From contig CAICTM010000032.1 in assembly GCA_903772945.1 (NCBI GenBank), positions 104,394 to 168,393 of the forward strand: a stretch of 64,000 bases of DNA, in the 5' to 3' direction. This document shows positions 9,294 through 19,102 of this stretch, in pieces. Position 1 is the stretch's first letter. Each line of letters starts with the position of its first letter. This DNA comes from Seminavis robusta. Its lineage: Eukaryota; Bacillariophyta; Bacillariophyceae; Naviculales; Naviculaceae. The notes under the pieces were generated by a model. It made no database searches. It was not told the origin of the DNA and was given only the letters and a program-made list of their open reading frames with translations. Made by a program: the position numbers and the translations under genes.

Positions 9294-10436
9294 TCACAGT
9301 TCAATCAAAAGCTGAAGCCAATTGTCCTCTCCAGAATCGGCAAAAATAGTCTTGGCGTCGAACTCGTGATCATCCGGAAACACAAGTCGATAGTATTGGA
9401 ACTGCTTGATAGCCGGCCCTCCCTTTGGTTGCTTCTTCTTGAGCTTGTCATAACTATGATCCAATGCACCCGCAAGTCCCTTGGCAGCGTTCGTTGTCGA
9501 TGCTTCAAATGCATCTCGATGGAACCGCTGATTGTAATCCCAGGCGGGAGTTTGACCAATATCTCATTGCTGCTCGTAATACGCGCCGAATACCAAAAGG
9601 TCGTCAGATCGTCCAAAATCCAGCGGAGATCCAATAGAAGAACAATACCGTATCCATAATAGAGATATCCTTTGTGGTTGCCCACACCCTCAAGCATCTG
9701 GCTGAGCTCGTAGACCTGAAGTGGCCATTATTTGCCAGATTTTCAATATCGACTTGGATTGGAACTAAGAAACAAGCAAAATGCAGTGAGGAGAACAGCC
9801 AAGAACAAACATTATCCCATTTCTCAGCACGTACGAATGCTAGAGTTGCTGTTGCCCAAGTTCAAATTGTCGAGACTGGCAGCAAGATCTTTTGTTGGGG
9901 TTGATTTCTTCATCTTGCGATCCCTTGCTGCTTTGTTGGTGTTGACTTCAGGAGTTTCCTGCGTTTCCTGCTTCTTCTTGGATAGTTTGGTGGGCGTCTC
10001 GATCACTGCTGGAACAGGCAGTTCGTCATCTTCATCTTCGTCTTCCTTTGAGCTGATCGAAGAATCGGTTTCTCACCTGTTCTTTCTCTTTCTTGGTGGG
10101 CATTTCTGGAATTTCTAGCTTCAGCAATACTCTGCTCCGCCACTGATTCTGTGACAACAATTCCCACTTGTTTACCTTGTTGCTAATCTTGGTACGAAGA
10201 GCCGAGCCAACATCTCCGTACAAAGCTTTGTCGTCCGAGTTGTGCTTGTCGAGAAGCTTTTGCAGCACCTTTGGGCCCTTTAGCTTGTTAATTCCTCGTA
10301 CTCTCGTTGAATGTCAGTTGCAAGAACTTGATTACAAATGCGGTAACCCTGGTCTACTGCCAACAGTAGACGATGCAACAGACCCTCCACCAGGATCAGC
10401 CTTTGTTTCCTTCTTTCCACTTCGGGTTGAGACCAT
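9294..10436 (-). pseudogene. Broken transposon gene B (minus strand)
   Basis: Coding-like sequence runs leftward from an ATG at 10436 (MVSTRSGKKETKADPG), changes frame, and continues as KLLDKHNSDDKALYGDVGSA. It then gives MPTKKEKEQVRNRFFDQLKG, TPTKLSKKKQETQETPE and, after another frame change, DDLLVFGAYYEQQ. An in-frame TGA follows, then WDYNQRFHRDAFEASTTNAA and finally DNWLQLLIEL before a stop at 9294. Several frameshifts and stops are needed, so it is a pseudogene. Family unknown; a DNA-binding accessory protein of the transposon is one possibility. Confidence 0.5.
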
Positions 10437-10646
10437 TGTGGCACCTTTGGGCCGCCAAAAAATTGGAGGCAGAATTCTGAATTCAGAGGTCACCTAAGCC
10501 AGCAAGGCCTGCTCGTGGTAGGATTTCTACGTGTATCCCTGCTCTTCAAATTCTTTCTTGGAGAGCTAGATTTTTAGCTCTCAAAGTTCTTGAAGTTAGT
10601 TGGGTCGTTTGACAGCAACAGCAACAACAACAAACACACACAAATC

Positions 10647-11250
10647 ATGCCGCGACGTCAAACCACCAAGAATTCGAGGACTCCTCCTCCATTACCACCC
10701 GACATCCTTAAGGATGAGCAGTTGAAGTCCATTGGACGAGATCCCACCAGATGCCGAAGAATCCTGGCTCAAGAGCAAAGCTAGAGCGCTTTTGATGCAA
10801 GATATTATCGACAATGTGATTCCGCGACAGCCCGACAAAGCAATGCCAACCAGTGAGATCTTTACAAGCCGTCCCGAATATGCTCTTCATGGGTACAAAA
10901 ACTTCTCGACACGACTTTCAAGCCTTTGAAAGATTGTGAAGTGGCACCTCTCTAGAACCGATGATGACAAGGCTGCATTGAGCAATTTCCTCACAAACAA
11001 TGTTGTGCACAAATTCTCTGCTCATGGTTACCTGGAATGGGATGGATCAGAAGCAAAAAAGTGATTGGAAGAAGACATCGAGCTTGGCTTACTCGAGACG
11101 CTAGAACCCGCGGAGCTTAAGTGCCTTCGAGATGCCTGAAAGTTTTTAGAGATCACATCTATCAGCTAGCCAAAACAAAGAAATACCTGCATACATTGGA
11201 TATGAAAGGAAAGAAGCGCTTGAAACCAAAGATAAAGAAGAATGAACAAA
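10647..11250 (+). pseudogene. Broken transposon gene C (plus strand)
   Basis: The frame starts at the ATG at 10647 (MPRRQTTKNSRTPPPLPPDI), shifts near 10735, and continues as IPPDAEESWLKSKARALLMQ. It passes through RPEYALHGYKNFSTRLSSL, a stop, LSRTDDDKAALSNFLTNNVV and AHGYLEWDGSEAKK, another stop, and LEEDIELGLLETLEPAEL. It ends near a KTKKYLHTLDMKGKK segment. Multiple stops show decay. No domain is recognised. Confidence 0.45.
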
Positions 11251-11339
11251 GCCTCTAGCTGTCGATAGATGGAGTACGGTCGTAGTCGTCTTGTAATAGC
11301 TACTAGTAGTGTCGTTGAAAATTGGCTTGAAGACTTAGG

Positions 11340-11534
11340 ACAAGATGAAAGATTTAGAGACAGCAACCTTGTCCTATATGACAAGACCGGAAGAGCCAAT
11401 CCGGCTTATAGGACAAGATTTGAAGACAAGATTGAGAATTAGGACAAAACCGTGTTTTCAATCTTGTCTTATTTCAAAATTAGACAAAATCGGAAGCACG
11501 ACTGACCAGATACCGCCATTTCCACAGCGTTCCA
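11340..11534 (-). repeat. Right inverted terminal repeat of the transposon
   Basis: Inverted partner of 8614-8770, with the outer end near 11534. Confidence 0.65.
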
Positions 11535-11539
11535 GTTGC

Positions 11540-11720
11540 TTAGAAGCAGATACTCTAGTGCTTAGCTAGTGCTTTACTGCGTTAGCTAGCTAGAAGTAGA
11601 TCCCCCTAGCTAGAAGCAGATTCCCATAGCACAGCTAGAAGCAGATACCCTAGCTAGCTAGAATCCTAGTTATATAGCGTTCGCTGGCTTTAGAGTTTTT
11701 CCTGGTAGAAGCAAACCCCC
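11540..11720. repeat. Cluster of AGAAGCAGATCCCC-type repeats
   Basis: At least four variants of (C)TAGAAGCAGAT(C/A)CCC(C/T)TAGC occur here, separated by AGCT-rich spacers. One further copy lies left of the transposon at about 8583, so the transposon probably inserted into this array. Confidence 0.55.
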
Positions 11721-12077
11721 TACTAGGATGCATGTAAATAGCTTTAGCTGATTTTTAAAAGCACCATCCTAGGATAGGATACCTATTTAGTTTTGCTGAC
11801 TTATTTGTATTCTAACCCTACCCTTATACCTGCAGGGACCACCGTAGCAGGAAAAACAATTAAAGGGGTTGAGGGCTCTGGCAGCAAGACTGCCGAGGTT
11901 AATTACTTAAAGGTGCCGAGTCGGTCCAATGTGGCTCACGCATCATGCTTCACGGGTTGCTTTGCTTCATGCTTGTTGGCGCCGCACCTCCTCTTCAACA
12001 CGGCATGGGCTGTGTTGACCGGTACTAGCAAGCCGAGATCTTCCTCATAAAATCCAAGCACTGAAATAGCACAAACA

Positions 12078-12476
12078 ATGAGGCAATCAAAAGTTTACGA
12101 CGACGATGCAAGTACCTACAGCAAATCGTTGTATGCAAAGCGACATTCGCTGATGGGATGTCAAAGTGATCGGCCAGCCGAAGACAGCAGAAAACGACAA
12201 TCTTTGCCATCATCCACCAAAATCTCCAACCCCGCCACCTCCAAGAGACGTAGTAGCACATATGACAAACCTTCCAAGTCTCGAAGATCCTCTGAAATGA
12301 CCAATGATACCCTGATCAAAATGCCAAAACTAAAGAACCCCTTCAAAAAACTGAGAAGAAGGCACTCCATGAATGATGCCAGCAAAAGCAGACACTACTA
12401 TGGTGATGGCGAGTCCTTCTTCTGCGAGAGCATGGCCATGTTCCTATTCTTCCATTGCACCTTTAACAGAGGCTAA
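12078..12476 (+). CDS. Small basic protein, paralog of the gene at 7794
   Basis: A 132-residue protein with the same order of motifs as the gene at 7794: DDDASTYSKSLYAKRHSLM near the N-terminus, a Ser/Arg-rich middle (TSKRRSSTYDKPSKSRRSS), KLKNPFKKLRRRHSMNDAS, then HYYGDG and a short hydrophobic end. The paralogs lie on the same strand about 4 kb apart and flank the decayed transposon. Divergence in the linker and conservation of the C-terminal block suggest selection on that block. Function unknown. Confidence 0.65.
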   Translation: MRQSKVYDDDASTYSKSLYAKRHSLMGCQSDRPAEDSRKRQSLPSSTKISNPATSKRRSSTYDKPSKSRRSSEMTNDTLIKMPKLKNPFKKLRRRHSMNDASKSRHYYGDGESFFCESMAMFLFFHCTFNRG

Positions 12477-14204
12477 ATAACTAACTAAATTGTTACTATT
12501 ATCTCAGCGCTGGATGGTGGATGGGGCACTTCTTTTGTTCATGTAGTGTCGCTATCAAACCAAGTAGAGGCTTTCGCTTATGCATCCCTCCCAAATACCA
12601 CCGTTCCTCAGGTGCCTTCTTCCCATCCTCCCATCCCCTTTAGCTCAGCCTTCAATTACTTCGTTTCCTCTTGACCCTTCATCAGTTCCTTCTACTGAAC
12701 TCCTTGACACCATTCTTCAGGTCATGGAGTCATGGATGGCGTATCCTTTGATGTCCTGTTCCAGTTCATGCAAATCCCGTTTCAATTCTGAAAGCTGTCC
12801 GTCGAAAGAAGGTTAAAGGATGGTTCCAAGCCCGCCACTCCGTCGCCAGCACTGAGCTCTGCTGACACCTTGTCAGATCAAGAGTTTGGCGATGTCGCTG
12901 ACTTCCTTCGTGCTGAGAAAGGATACCCTTCTGTTGCTGATTTTTGGGGACGCCAAATCGCGAGCACCGTGGTACGCAGTACGCTACCACCCCGCAACCC
13001 ACATGTAGCTACAGCAGATATTGATAGGATTGCCGGTACCGCAGGACCAGAATCTGATCGATAGCAACAGGTATAGTGTGACTAGCTTATAGATGGTGGC
13101 TCAGTGAAGTGATAACGTCAGCTATATAATGATTTTATGCCTTGTCTGTCTTTATACCCTTGTTTGATGTATACCAAGATCTGGGGCAACGGAAACGAAA
13201 CCAAACAGACTCGGTAGGCACCGCGCCGCCAATGCAAGGTAGCCAGTTATCCTCGTCATTCGTCTTCCATGGCAGGGGATGACAAGATTATCGATTTTGG
13301 TCGGCACATGGTCTTTCTTCTTCACTTTTGTCGGATGTGATTCCTCTTGATTTTTTGTCATTTTCATTTGTTGTTCTTGTCTTTGAATTACGATTATAGG
13401 TGACGACCGCATCTTGGTACGCGCAGATTGTTGGTTCTCTACGGTCAGCATCAGCTTGCATTGCCGGTAGGGCTGGAGCCTCCAGATCACCGCCTACAAT
13501 TGATTCGATTCGATTCGAACGTCTTTTGGTTTTCTTGAAGTGTGAGTTCTCTGTGAAATCAAGTCGGAAGACAGGGCATGTTTGTTTCTTGAAGTGTGAG
13601 TTCTCTGTGAAATCAATTCGGAAGACAGAGCAGTTTTGTTTTCTTGAAGTGTGAGCAACATGTTCATGGTACATACCGTGCCTAGCTAGTAGCCAGGCAG
13701 ATGATGCACTCTTCCAAAGCCTACATCGTACCCTGGAACCTCCCTTGCGTGTTCTCAAAAATCTTCAAATTGTGAGGTCGTTTGCCGGTTTATCAATCAG
13801 ACCAATTTGAGGTGAATGAGCTGGGGAAAAGAAGGGAGGGGACACTGGTCCCGATCATCCGGATCTCATGGGAGCGATCTTTCAAGAATGAGAGAATTAC
13901 GGTTTTGAAATTTAGTACAAAATCTACATAGAAGCGTCCTTGGAGCACTTCTCGGGATTCCGAAAACAGGTTTGGTTTCTTCAACAGCAGAAGCTTTTCA
14001 TAAGCGCTCAGTGGAATAAGCTGCATGCGGCCTTCCTTTGGCACGATTTCAGTACCGTCACTTCAACATGGCAACGAGAATAGGATCCTTTGATCCTTTG
14101 ATCATCTCACAAATCAAAATCACAACAACACAAAACACACAAACAGCAACACAAAGCTCATACCCAACAAAAACAGTCTATCAAGCAAACAAAGTAAACA
14201 AAAC
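12477..14204. other. Intergenic stretch with a decayed coding fragment
   Basis: No intact gene. Around 12640-13064 there are protein-like fragments in shifting frames (for example STELLDTILQVMESW and DQEFGDVADFLRAEKGYPSV), probably remains of a gene or transposon. A short tandem repeat lies at 13531-13660. Confidence 0.4.
13531..13660. repeat. Tandem repeat, about 54-55 bp, 2.3 copies
   Basis: The unit starts TTTCTTGAAGTGTGAG at 13531, 13585 and 13640 (spacing 54 and 55). The minus-strand reading of the first two units gives VFRxDFTENSHFKK twice, but the frame there lacks a convincing gene context. Confidence 0.7.
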
Positions 14205-15065
14205 ATGTTGGACTACCCTACAATCAACAACCTCAGCGGATACCAAAGCATCCGTGGCAAACGCCGCCTCTCCAAGTCCTTTCGACCAGGCCCCTTCGAT
14301 GTCATTTGCGCCAGAGGAAAGGACGCCTATGAACACTCGGGCAACCAACGATTCCGCGCTCTGATTGAACTCCACAGAGCCGAATATGCCGCCGTATCAA
14401 ACTGCAAATACTTGAAGAGCAAAATCGTCTCCAAGGTCGTCGCCACAGTCCGATCCGCTTCGCCAGAAGGTGGCTTTGTCAAGCGCGGAATGGATGGAGT
14501 CTGGTTTGAAGTGGGCGATCGTGCCGCCAAGGAAAAGTGCGGACAATCCTTCCGAGACAGAAATCCCAATCTCTACAGCTCTTCTACAAAGGCAAAGGCC
14601 ATTGTACGACAACAGCGTCGCACTCAAGAATACGAGGGATCCGCAGCAGAAGCAACCATAGCAACAGCACTTCCACTGACACAACAATCATCGACGCCTC
14701 CGTTGTTTGAATACTCGACATCTTCCATTGTATCCGATGAGGATTTTTCTTCTTCCAGTGACAGCGAGGATGAAATGCCACCATCGCCCGCCAAGCAACA
14801 ACAAAGAGTCTCAATTGAAATCGCACCCATGATGATGAACAACGTTTTCCAACCACAACCACCACAAACCATGCGATCGGAGAGTCTCGAGGTCTTTGGT
14901 TGCCACAAATTCCACTCGACAGAAACGTTTTCTCCATCCATCTTTGAGGAAGAACCAGCATTGGAGCCAATCTCGGACGACTCGGAATCCTCCTTTGAGA
15001 GTGACTTTCTTTTCGACGAGGACATGAAGCGTGACTTTTGTGAGGTCATGGGTGTCATGTTCTAA
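14205..15065 (+). CDS. DUF6824 domain protein
   Basis: A 286-residue protein. Residues about 25-125 match the diatom-rich DUF6824 pattern: GPFDVICARGKDAYEHSGNQ, then RFRALIELHRAEY, SKIVSKVVATVRSASPEGGF and GVWFEVGDRAAKEKCGQSFR. The second half is low-complexity, with acidic and Ser-rich stretches (SSSSDSEDEMPPSP) and an acidic C-terminus, and could act as an activation-type or scaffold tail. DUF6824 has no established biochemical role that I can state. Its basic, helix-rich form and the acidic tail make a nuclear role plausible (inference). Confidence 0.85.
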   Translation: MLDYPTINNLSGYQSIRGKRRLSKSFRPGPFDVICARGKDAYEHSGNQRFRALIELHRAEYAAVSNCKYLKSKIVSKVVATVRSASPEGGFVKRGMDGVWFEVGDRAAKEKCGQSFRDRNPNLYSSSTKAKAIVRQQRRTQEYEGSAAEATIATALPLTQQSSTPPLFEYSTSSIVSDEDFSSSSDSEDEMPPSPAKQQQRVSIEIAPMMMNNVFQPQPPQTMRSESLEVFGCHKFHSTETFSPSIFEEEPALEPISDDSESSFESDFLFDEDMKRDFCEVMGVMF

Positions 15066-15731
15066 TAATAATACACTCCTCCGACCGGCAGAAGCTCCAT
15101 AAACTGATCATCTAATTATTAAATTGATTGGTCAACGACTTATATTTATCTTGTCCGTAGAAGTTGTACGACGGGAAGCTGTTTCAGTGTAGGGTTCAAA
15201 CTTTGGCCATGGGCGACGGATTCTGCCGTCACCATCAAGTCCACCAACAAAATTTCCATCCGCTCCATACTAGAATCAATGGATGGATGGAGGATGGGTA
15301 CAGTAGGGTCTGATTGAAATGAGGCCCGAACCTCTTGGCTGTTCCGTGGGCACCCTTTGCCGGTTTGGAATAGCAATAATAATGCTATGTCGCAAAAAAT
15401 GAGATGGTTTCTTGGAAGCTCCTCGAAGGTCTCTGACACATACTTTTCCGCTCAGCTCCACCCCACCCTGCACGAGCAGCCAAGCCGATGAAACCCGAGA
15501 CTGAAGACCACCCCCGTCGCTTCTCTGACAGTGAGCAGCGAAGAAACCTACAGAGGTACCTTTGACCGACATATCCGCTCAGGAAGGAAGTCTATCGAGA
15601 TGCCGACATCTCCGTCCAGCAAAACAAAGCAAAACAAAACAAATCCCTTCAATTGTGCAATCATGAAGACCATAAAACAAAAGCACAATCACACAGAAAC
15701 AAAAAACAAGTAAACTTTCTCAGCAAGAAGC
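15066..15731. other. Intergenic stretch, nothing recognised
   Basis: About 660 bases without a supported gene. It ends in an A-rich leader (repeated AAAACA-type sequence) just before the next gene. Confidence 0.5.
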
Positions 15732-16675
15732 ATGGCTCACATGAACCCAAAACCCAGCATCCCAGAAGGATACACGATTCCCCAAGTGTGGAAGTACAAT
15801 GAAGAAACCATGAAGCCTGTCCACGGGAGCAACATTCCCAAGAGTGGGCCTCAATCCGATAAAGAACTCCCTCGTGGCTCCCACGACATTCAGCTCTACG
15901 GCTTGGGTACAGGGAATGGTGTCAAGGCATCTATCATGCTGGAGGAGTTGGTGGAAATGGACGAAACCTTTGACTACGACGCTTACACTATCAATATCAT
16001 GAAAGGTGACCAGTTCACATCTGGATTTGTGGCTGTGAATCCAAACTCAAAGATCCCTGCAATCTTTGACCAGTCCACGGGTGCCCGTGTCTTTGAATCC
16101 GGGGCCATTCTGGTCTACCTGGCGGAGAAGTATGGCAAGCTCATGCCAACAGATCTCGCCAAGAAGGCTGAATGTTTGAGTTGGGTGTTCTTTCAGGTTG
16201 GTGCTGGGCCGTACTACGGTGGTGGCGGTCTGAGCCATTTCAAAGGGCGAGCTCCCAAGAATTGGTGAGTACATTTAACTAACTCACCCTACCGAGACGA
16301 ACAATGGACACTTGGATTGCTATGTCACTAACCGGACTTGGTTCCTCTCTTGTCGTCGTGGCTGGTCGAACCTGCAGGGAGTACGCCATCGACCGTTACA
16401 CCATTGAGACCAAGCGCATTCTAGACGTTCTCGACAAGGCTCTTGAGGGGAAACAGTACTTGTGCGGCGATGAATATACAATTGCCGACATTATGCATTG
16501 GAAGTGGACCTCTGGTTTGATCAGTCAGGAATACCTCGACGGAGCCTCTTATTCCAATCTTCAACGCTGGTCCAAGACCGTTGCCGAAAGACCCGCTGTA
16601 AAGCGTGGTGAGCGCGTTTTGGGTTGGGGAAGTGATGCCATCCCCGAGCGCCATTCCCGCGCCGACACTAACTAG
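15732..16675 (+). CDS. Glutathione S-transferase, YghU-type, two exons
   Basis: Two exons, 15732-16264 and 16378-16675, joined across a 113-base intron (GTGAGT...CTGCAG), give 276 residues. The splice restores PKNWEYAIDRYTIETKRILD. The thioredoxin-fold half holds LGTGNGVKASIMLEELVEMD, GFVAVNPNSKIPAIFD and VFESGAILVYLAEKYG. The helical half holds YLCGDEYTIADIMHWKW and WSKTVAERPAVKRG. This is the Nu-class YghU/YfcG pattern known from bacteria, whose members reduce disulfides or peroxides with glutathione. The segment after the DEYTIAD motif is shorter than in E. coli YghU, and the GHFxxYAPxKIEYA helix is altered. Confidence 0.88.
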
Positions 16676-17395
16676 ATGTCTTTGTTACATGGTACCTGGT
16701 ACTTACGAAAGGAGCATTTTACCCACCTCAAGTTAGGTTTCCTCGTCTTGGTTGCAGGTGCCGGTACCGGGAGGCGCACCAGTAGATGCCACGGGGATTT
16801 AGAGTAGGTGGATTATCTACGGAAAATCGGCTTGTAGGTTCCATGACTATTTGCTGGAGTTGCTCTCCAAGAGATGTCTGGCCGGAGTCGTACTGATGTC
16901 CTTAGCGTAGCAAAGATCGAATGCCTCGGACAACTCCATGCATTTAGATATGATCATGCATCATGCGTCTGATCCCACCGTTGGCCGATAGGATTTCTTT
17001 TCTCTTTTGAGCGACGTGACAGAGAAGGAGGACTTGGAGTTCAACCACTATTATGAGCTCCTCTTCTTGGAATCCGTTAACGGCAGGAGCATGTTCAAGA
17101 GTAATCCGTTCCCCCACCGATCTCGTTTCTTGCGAGTCTTTGTTCGTGTGGGGAAGACGCAGAGCTTTATTAGCAGTACCGTGGCAGCTACTACATGTAT
17201 GGCTGCCGAGCACAACCTGCACCAACGCAGCCAGCCAATAAGCAAGCTAGCTAGTGGTAGACTATCGCCAGCACAACAGGAATTGGACTAAACTAAGGCT
17301 TGCTTGCTACTGTGCTACATAATAGCTGCAGAGCTTCAGCATCGTGCACTTGAGCTACGGAAAAAATTACCCCTTAGCTGTCGAGTAAAATAGAA
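16676..17395. other. Intergenic stretch, nothing recognised
   Basis: No supported gene. AGCT and GGTACC palindromes occur. A TTTT run for pol III termination of the minus-strand tRNA lies at 17387-17390. Confidence 0.5.
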
Positions 17396-17468
17396 TAATC
17401 CATCCCAGGATTGAACTGGGGACCTTCTCGGTGTAAACGAGACGTCATAGCCACTAGACCAATGGATC
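17396..17468 (-). tRNA. tRNA-Val(TAC)
   Basis: The minus strand folds as a 73-nt cloverleaf. The acceptor GATCCAT pairs with ATGGATT. The anticodon stem TCTCG/CGAGA encloses the loop TTTACAC with anticodon TAC. The T arm is CCCAG-TTCAATC-CTGGG. The D arm contains the A-box-like GGTCTAGTGGCTATGAC. No intron and no encoded CCA are seen, and a T4 run follows at 17390-17387, as expected for a nuclear pol III gene. Confidence 0.92.
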
Positions 17469-18353
17469 ACCGTTGCGATGGGGTAAATTTGGAGGTATAT
17501 ATATTATAAGTTGGTAATCAAATCGCTTGGGAATCTTCAGCATCTTGAGGAAACATCCTGGAAGTTGTTCTTGTCACTGCCTGAAGCGGCGGCTGGTTAC
17601 TTAGTTGTGGAAACGACGACGTTGGTTTTTGTTGGTTTATATTGTGCTTGGCAAGTAAGCTTTCGTAGCAATATGCAAGATGGACCTGCGTCAACTGTTG
17701 CATGGCAACCTTGTTTTGTGTTCTGCACTCCTATTTTCTGCTGCATGTTCTGCTTTTTTTGTATGGACCGGGGTTACGTTGCTTTCTGTTGCTTGTATTC
17801 CCTGACTTCAAAAGAATGATACAAAGCCCGGCTCAGTAAGCTGTGGTAATAATAATGACTGACGCATTTACAAAGCACAGCCTGTGGTGTGGGGCTGACC
17901 TTGGTTTGGTTTGGTTTGGTTTGGTTTGGTTCCACGGGATACTTTTCCTGGGCTTCATGCAACCATCCCGATCATGGGAAGGTCGAACACAAGAAGGGAA
18001 TACTGCCGTAGTACACAGTCGATTTCTGAGCTACACTAAAATAGGCCAGGCAATACTAGGCCCATTAGTTTCGCGCTCCGGTATCGCATTGAGTGCCCTC
18101 TTGGGGCCTTGGGCAGTTGCTGCTTCACTTGATTTTCAGTACTGCGTCGTTCTCATGCCGCACATGCATTCAAAGCAACAAACCCGTAACTATCGAGAGT
18201 ATTTCCAAAAGTCATCGTCTAGGCAGAAACGATCCATCTCTGATCACATAAATCGAAAGTCAAAACCGCGATCTCGTTTATTTTTTATTTTCTGCAATGG
18301 CATCCTAACATGACCAGTTTCTCCTTGGTCCTGGCAGTCAATTAGGTATCGTT
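17469..18353. other. Intergenic stretch with a short GGTTT array
   Basis: No convincing gene. A (TTGGT)n pentanucleotide array of five to six units lies at 17901-17931. Confidence 0.5.
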
Positions 18354-18647
18354 CTACTCGCCACAACCACCACCGCCACCACCGCCACCACCACCGCCGC
18401 CGCCGCCACCACCATCACATCCACCTCCTCCGCCTCCTCCACCGCCACCACTATATCCACCATAATCACATCCACCTGAATAGCCACCGAACCCACCATA
18501 ATCGAGGGTGGTCCTGGAATGGTAGTTTCGTCGGCGGTGTCCTTGGCTTGGTGTCGCTGAAGAATACCCACCAGCTCTTTGTTTGCGTTTGTAGCTGTTG
18601 ACCGGAGAGTGTGAATAATTCACAGGTGTTGATTGTTCGCAGCCCAT
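18354..18647 (-). CDS. Glycine-rich protein with N-terminal acylation signal
   Basis: A 97-residue protein from the ATG at 18647. It starts MGCEQS, which fits the N-myristoylation consensus (Gly2, Ser6) with an adjacent Cys3 for palmitoylation. A basic Ser/Tyr-rich stretch follows (NSYKRKQRAGG, GHRRRNYHSR). The C-terminal half is almost pure Gly with interspersed Cys and Tyr and ends GCGE. The open frame extends upstream to 18872, but that part looks non-coding. Such architecture suggests a membrane-attached, low-complexity protein; no function can be assigned. The Gly run is encoded by an imperfect CCACCG-type repeat. Confidence 0.5.
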   Translation of the reverse strand: MGCEQSTPVNYSHSPVNSYKRKQRAGGYSSATPSQGHRRRNYHSRTTLDYGGFGGYSGGCDYGGYSGGGGGGGGGGCDGGGGGGGGGGGGGGGGCGE

Positions 18648-19102
18648 CCTTGCTTCTACTTTGTTGTTTCTTCTAGAGTTGGTTGTTCTTTGAGTTGTGT
18701 TTGTGTTTTGTTTCAAATTGTGAGCATTGACTTTTCCGAAAAAGGGCATATATTTTGCGGACTCGAGTGGACCCATCCAGGACAGAACTCGTGTCGTGCC
18801 ACGACAGATGACAACACAGCGTTTAAACAAAACAGTACACTGTACAGTCGTAGACGACCTGGCAAGGAGCAATCTTAAAATCCTTCACGACTGGCAATGG
18901 TACTGATCGTTAGTCGCGGAAATCTGATTTGGTTTCCTTGAGTACGAGTAGGTGGTACTGGTGCTGGAAATTCGTCTTGGAATGTTGTTTGATTGATTGA
19001 CTTGATGGATTGCTATTTGTATTATCTAATATGCTATCTTGAGTAGCTTGTAGCCAAAAGACGTACATCGTACACTTACGAGGTCTCACTGGCTGATCGG
19101 GC
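18648..19102. other. Intergenic stretch, nothing recognised
   Basis: Contains no supported gene. It holds the upstream leader of the glycine-rich gene and the 3' flank of the Hint gene. Confidence 0.45.

Larger units (their letters stand above)
8614..11534. mobile_element. Decayed DNA transposon with inverted terminal repeats
   Basis: A unit of about 2.9 kb bounded by imperfect inverted repeats of at least 150 bp. The left end reads GGAACGTTGTGGAATGG then GCAGTCGTGC and TTTTGTCCTAATTCTC. The reverse complement of the right end reads GGAACGCTGTGGAAATGG then TCAGTCGTGC and TTTTGTCCTAATTCTC. Inside are three broken genes (two plus-strand, one minus-strand). AGAAGCAGATCCCC-type repeats lie just outside both ends. 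I could not identify a target-site duplication or assign the superfamily. Confidence 0.7.

Noticed and set aside
13288-13758. 156-codon minus-strand frame containing a repeated FRxDFTENSHFKK
   Set aside because: The frame does not begin with ATG and the repeat is explained by a 54-55-bp DNA tandem repeat; no domain or gene context.
17843-18313. 156-codon plus-strand frame
   Set aside because: Contains the GGTTT array, has no domain and no plausible start context.
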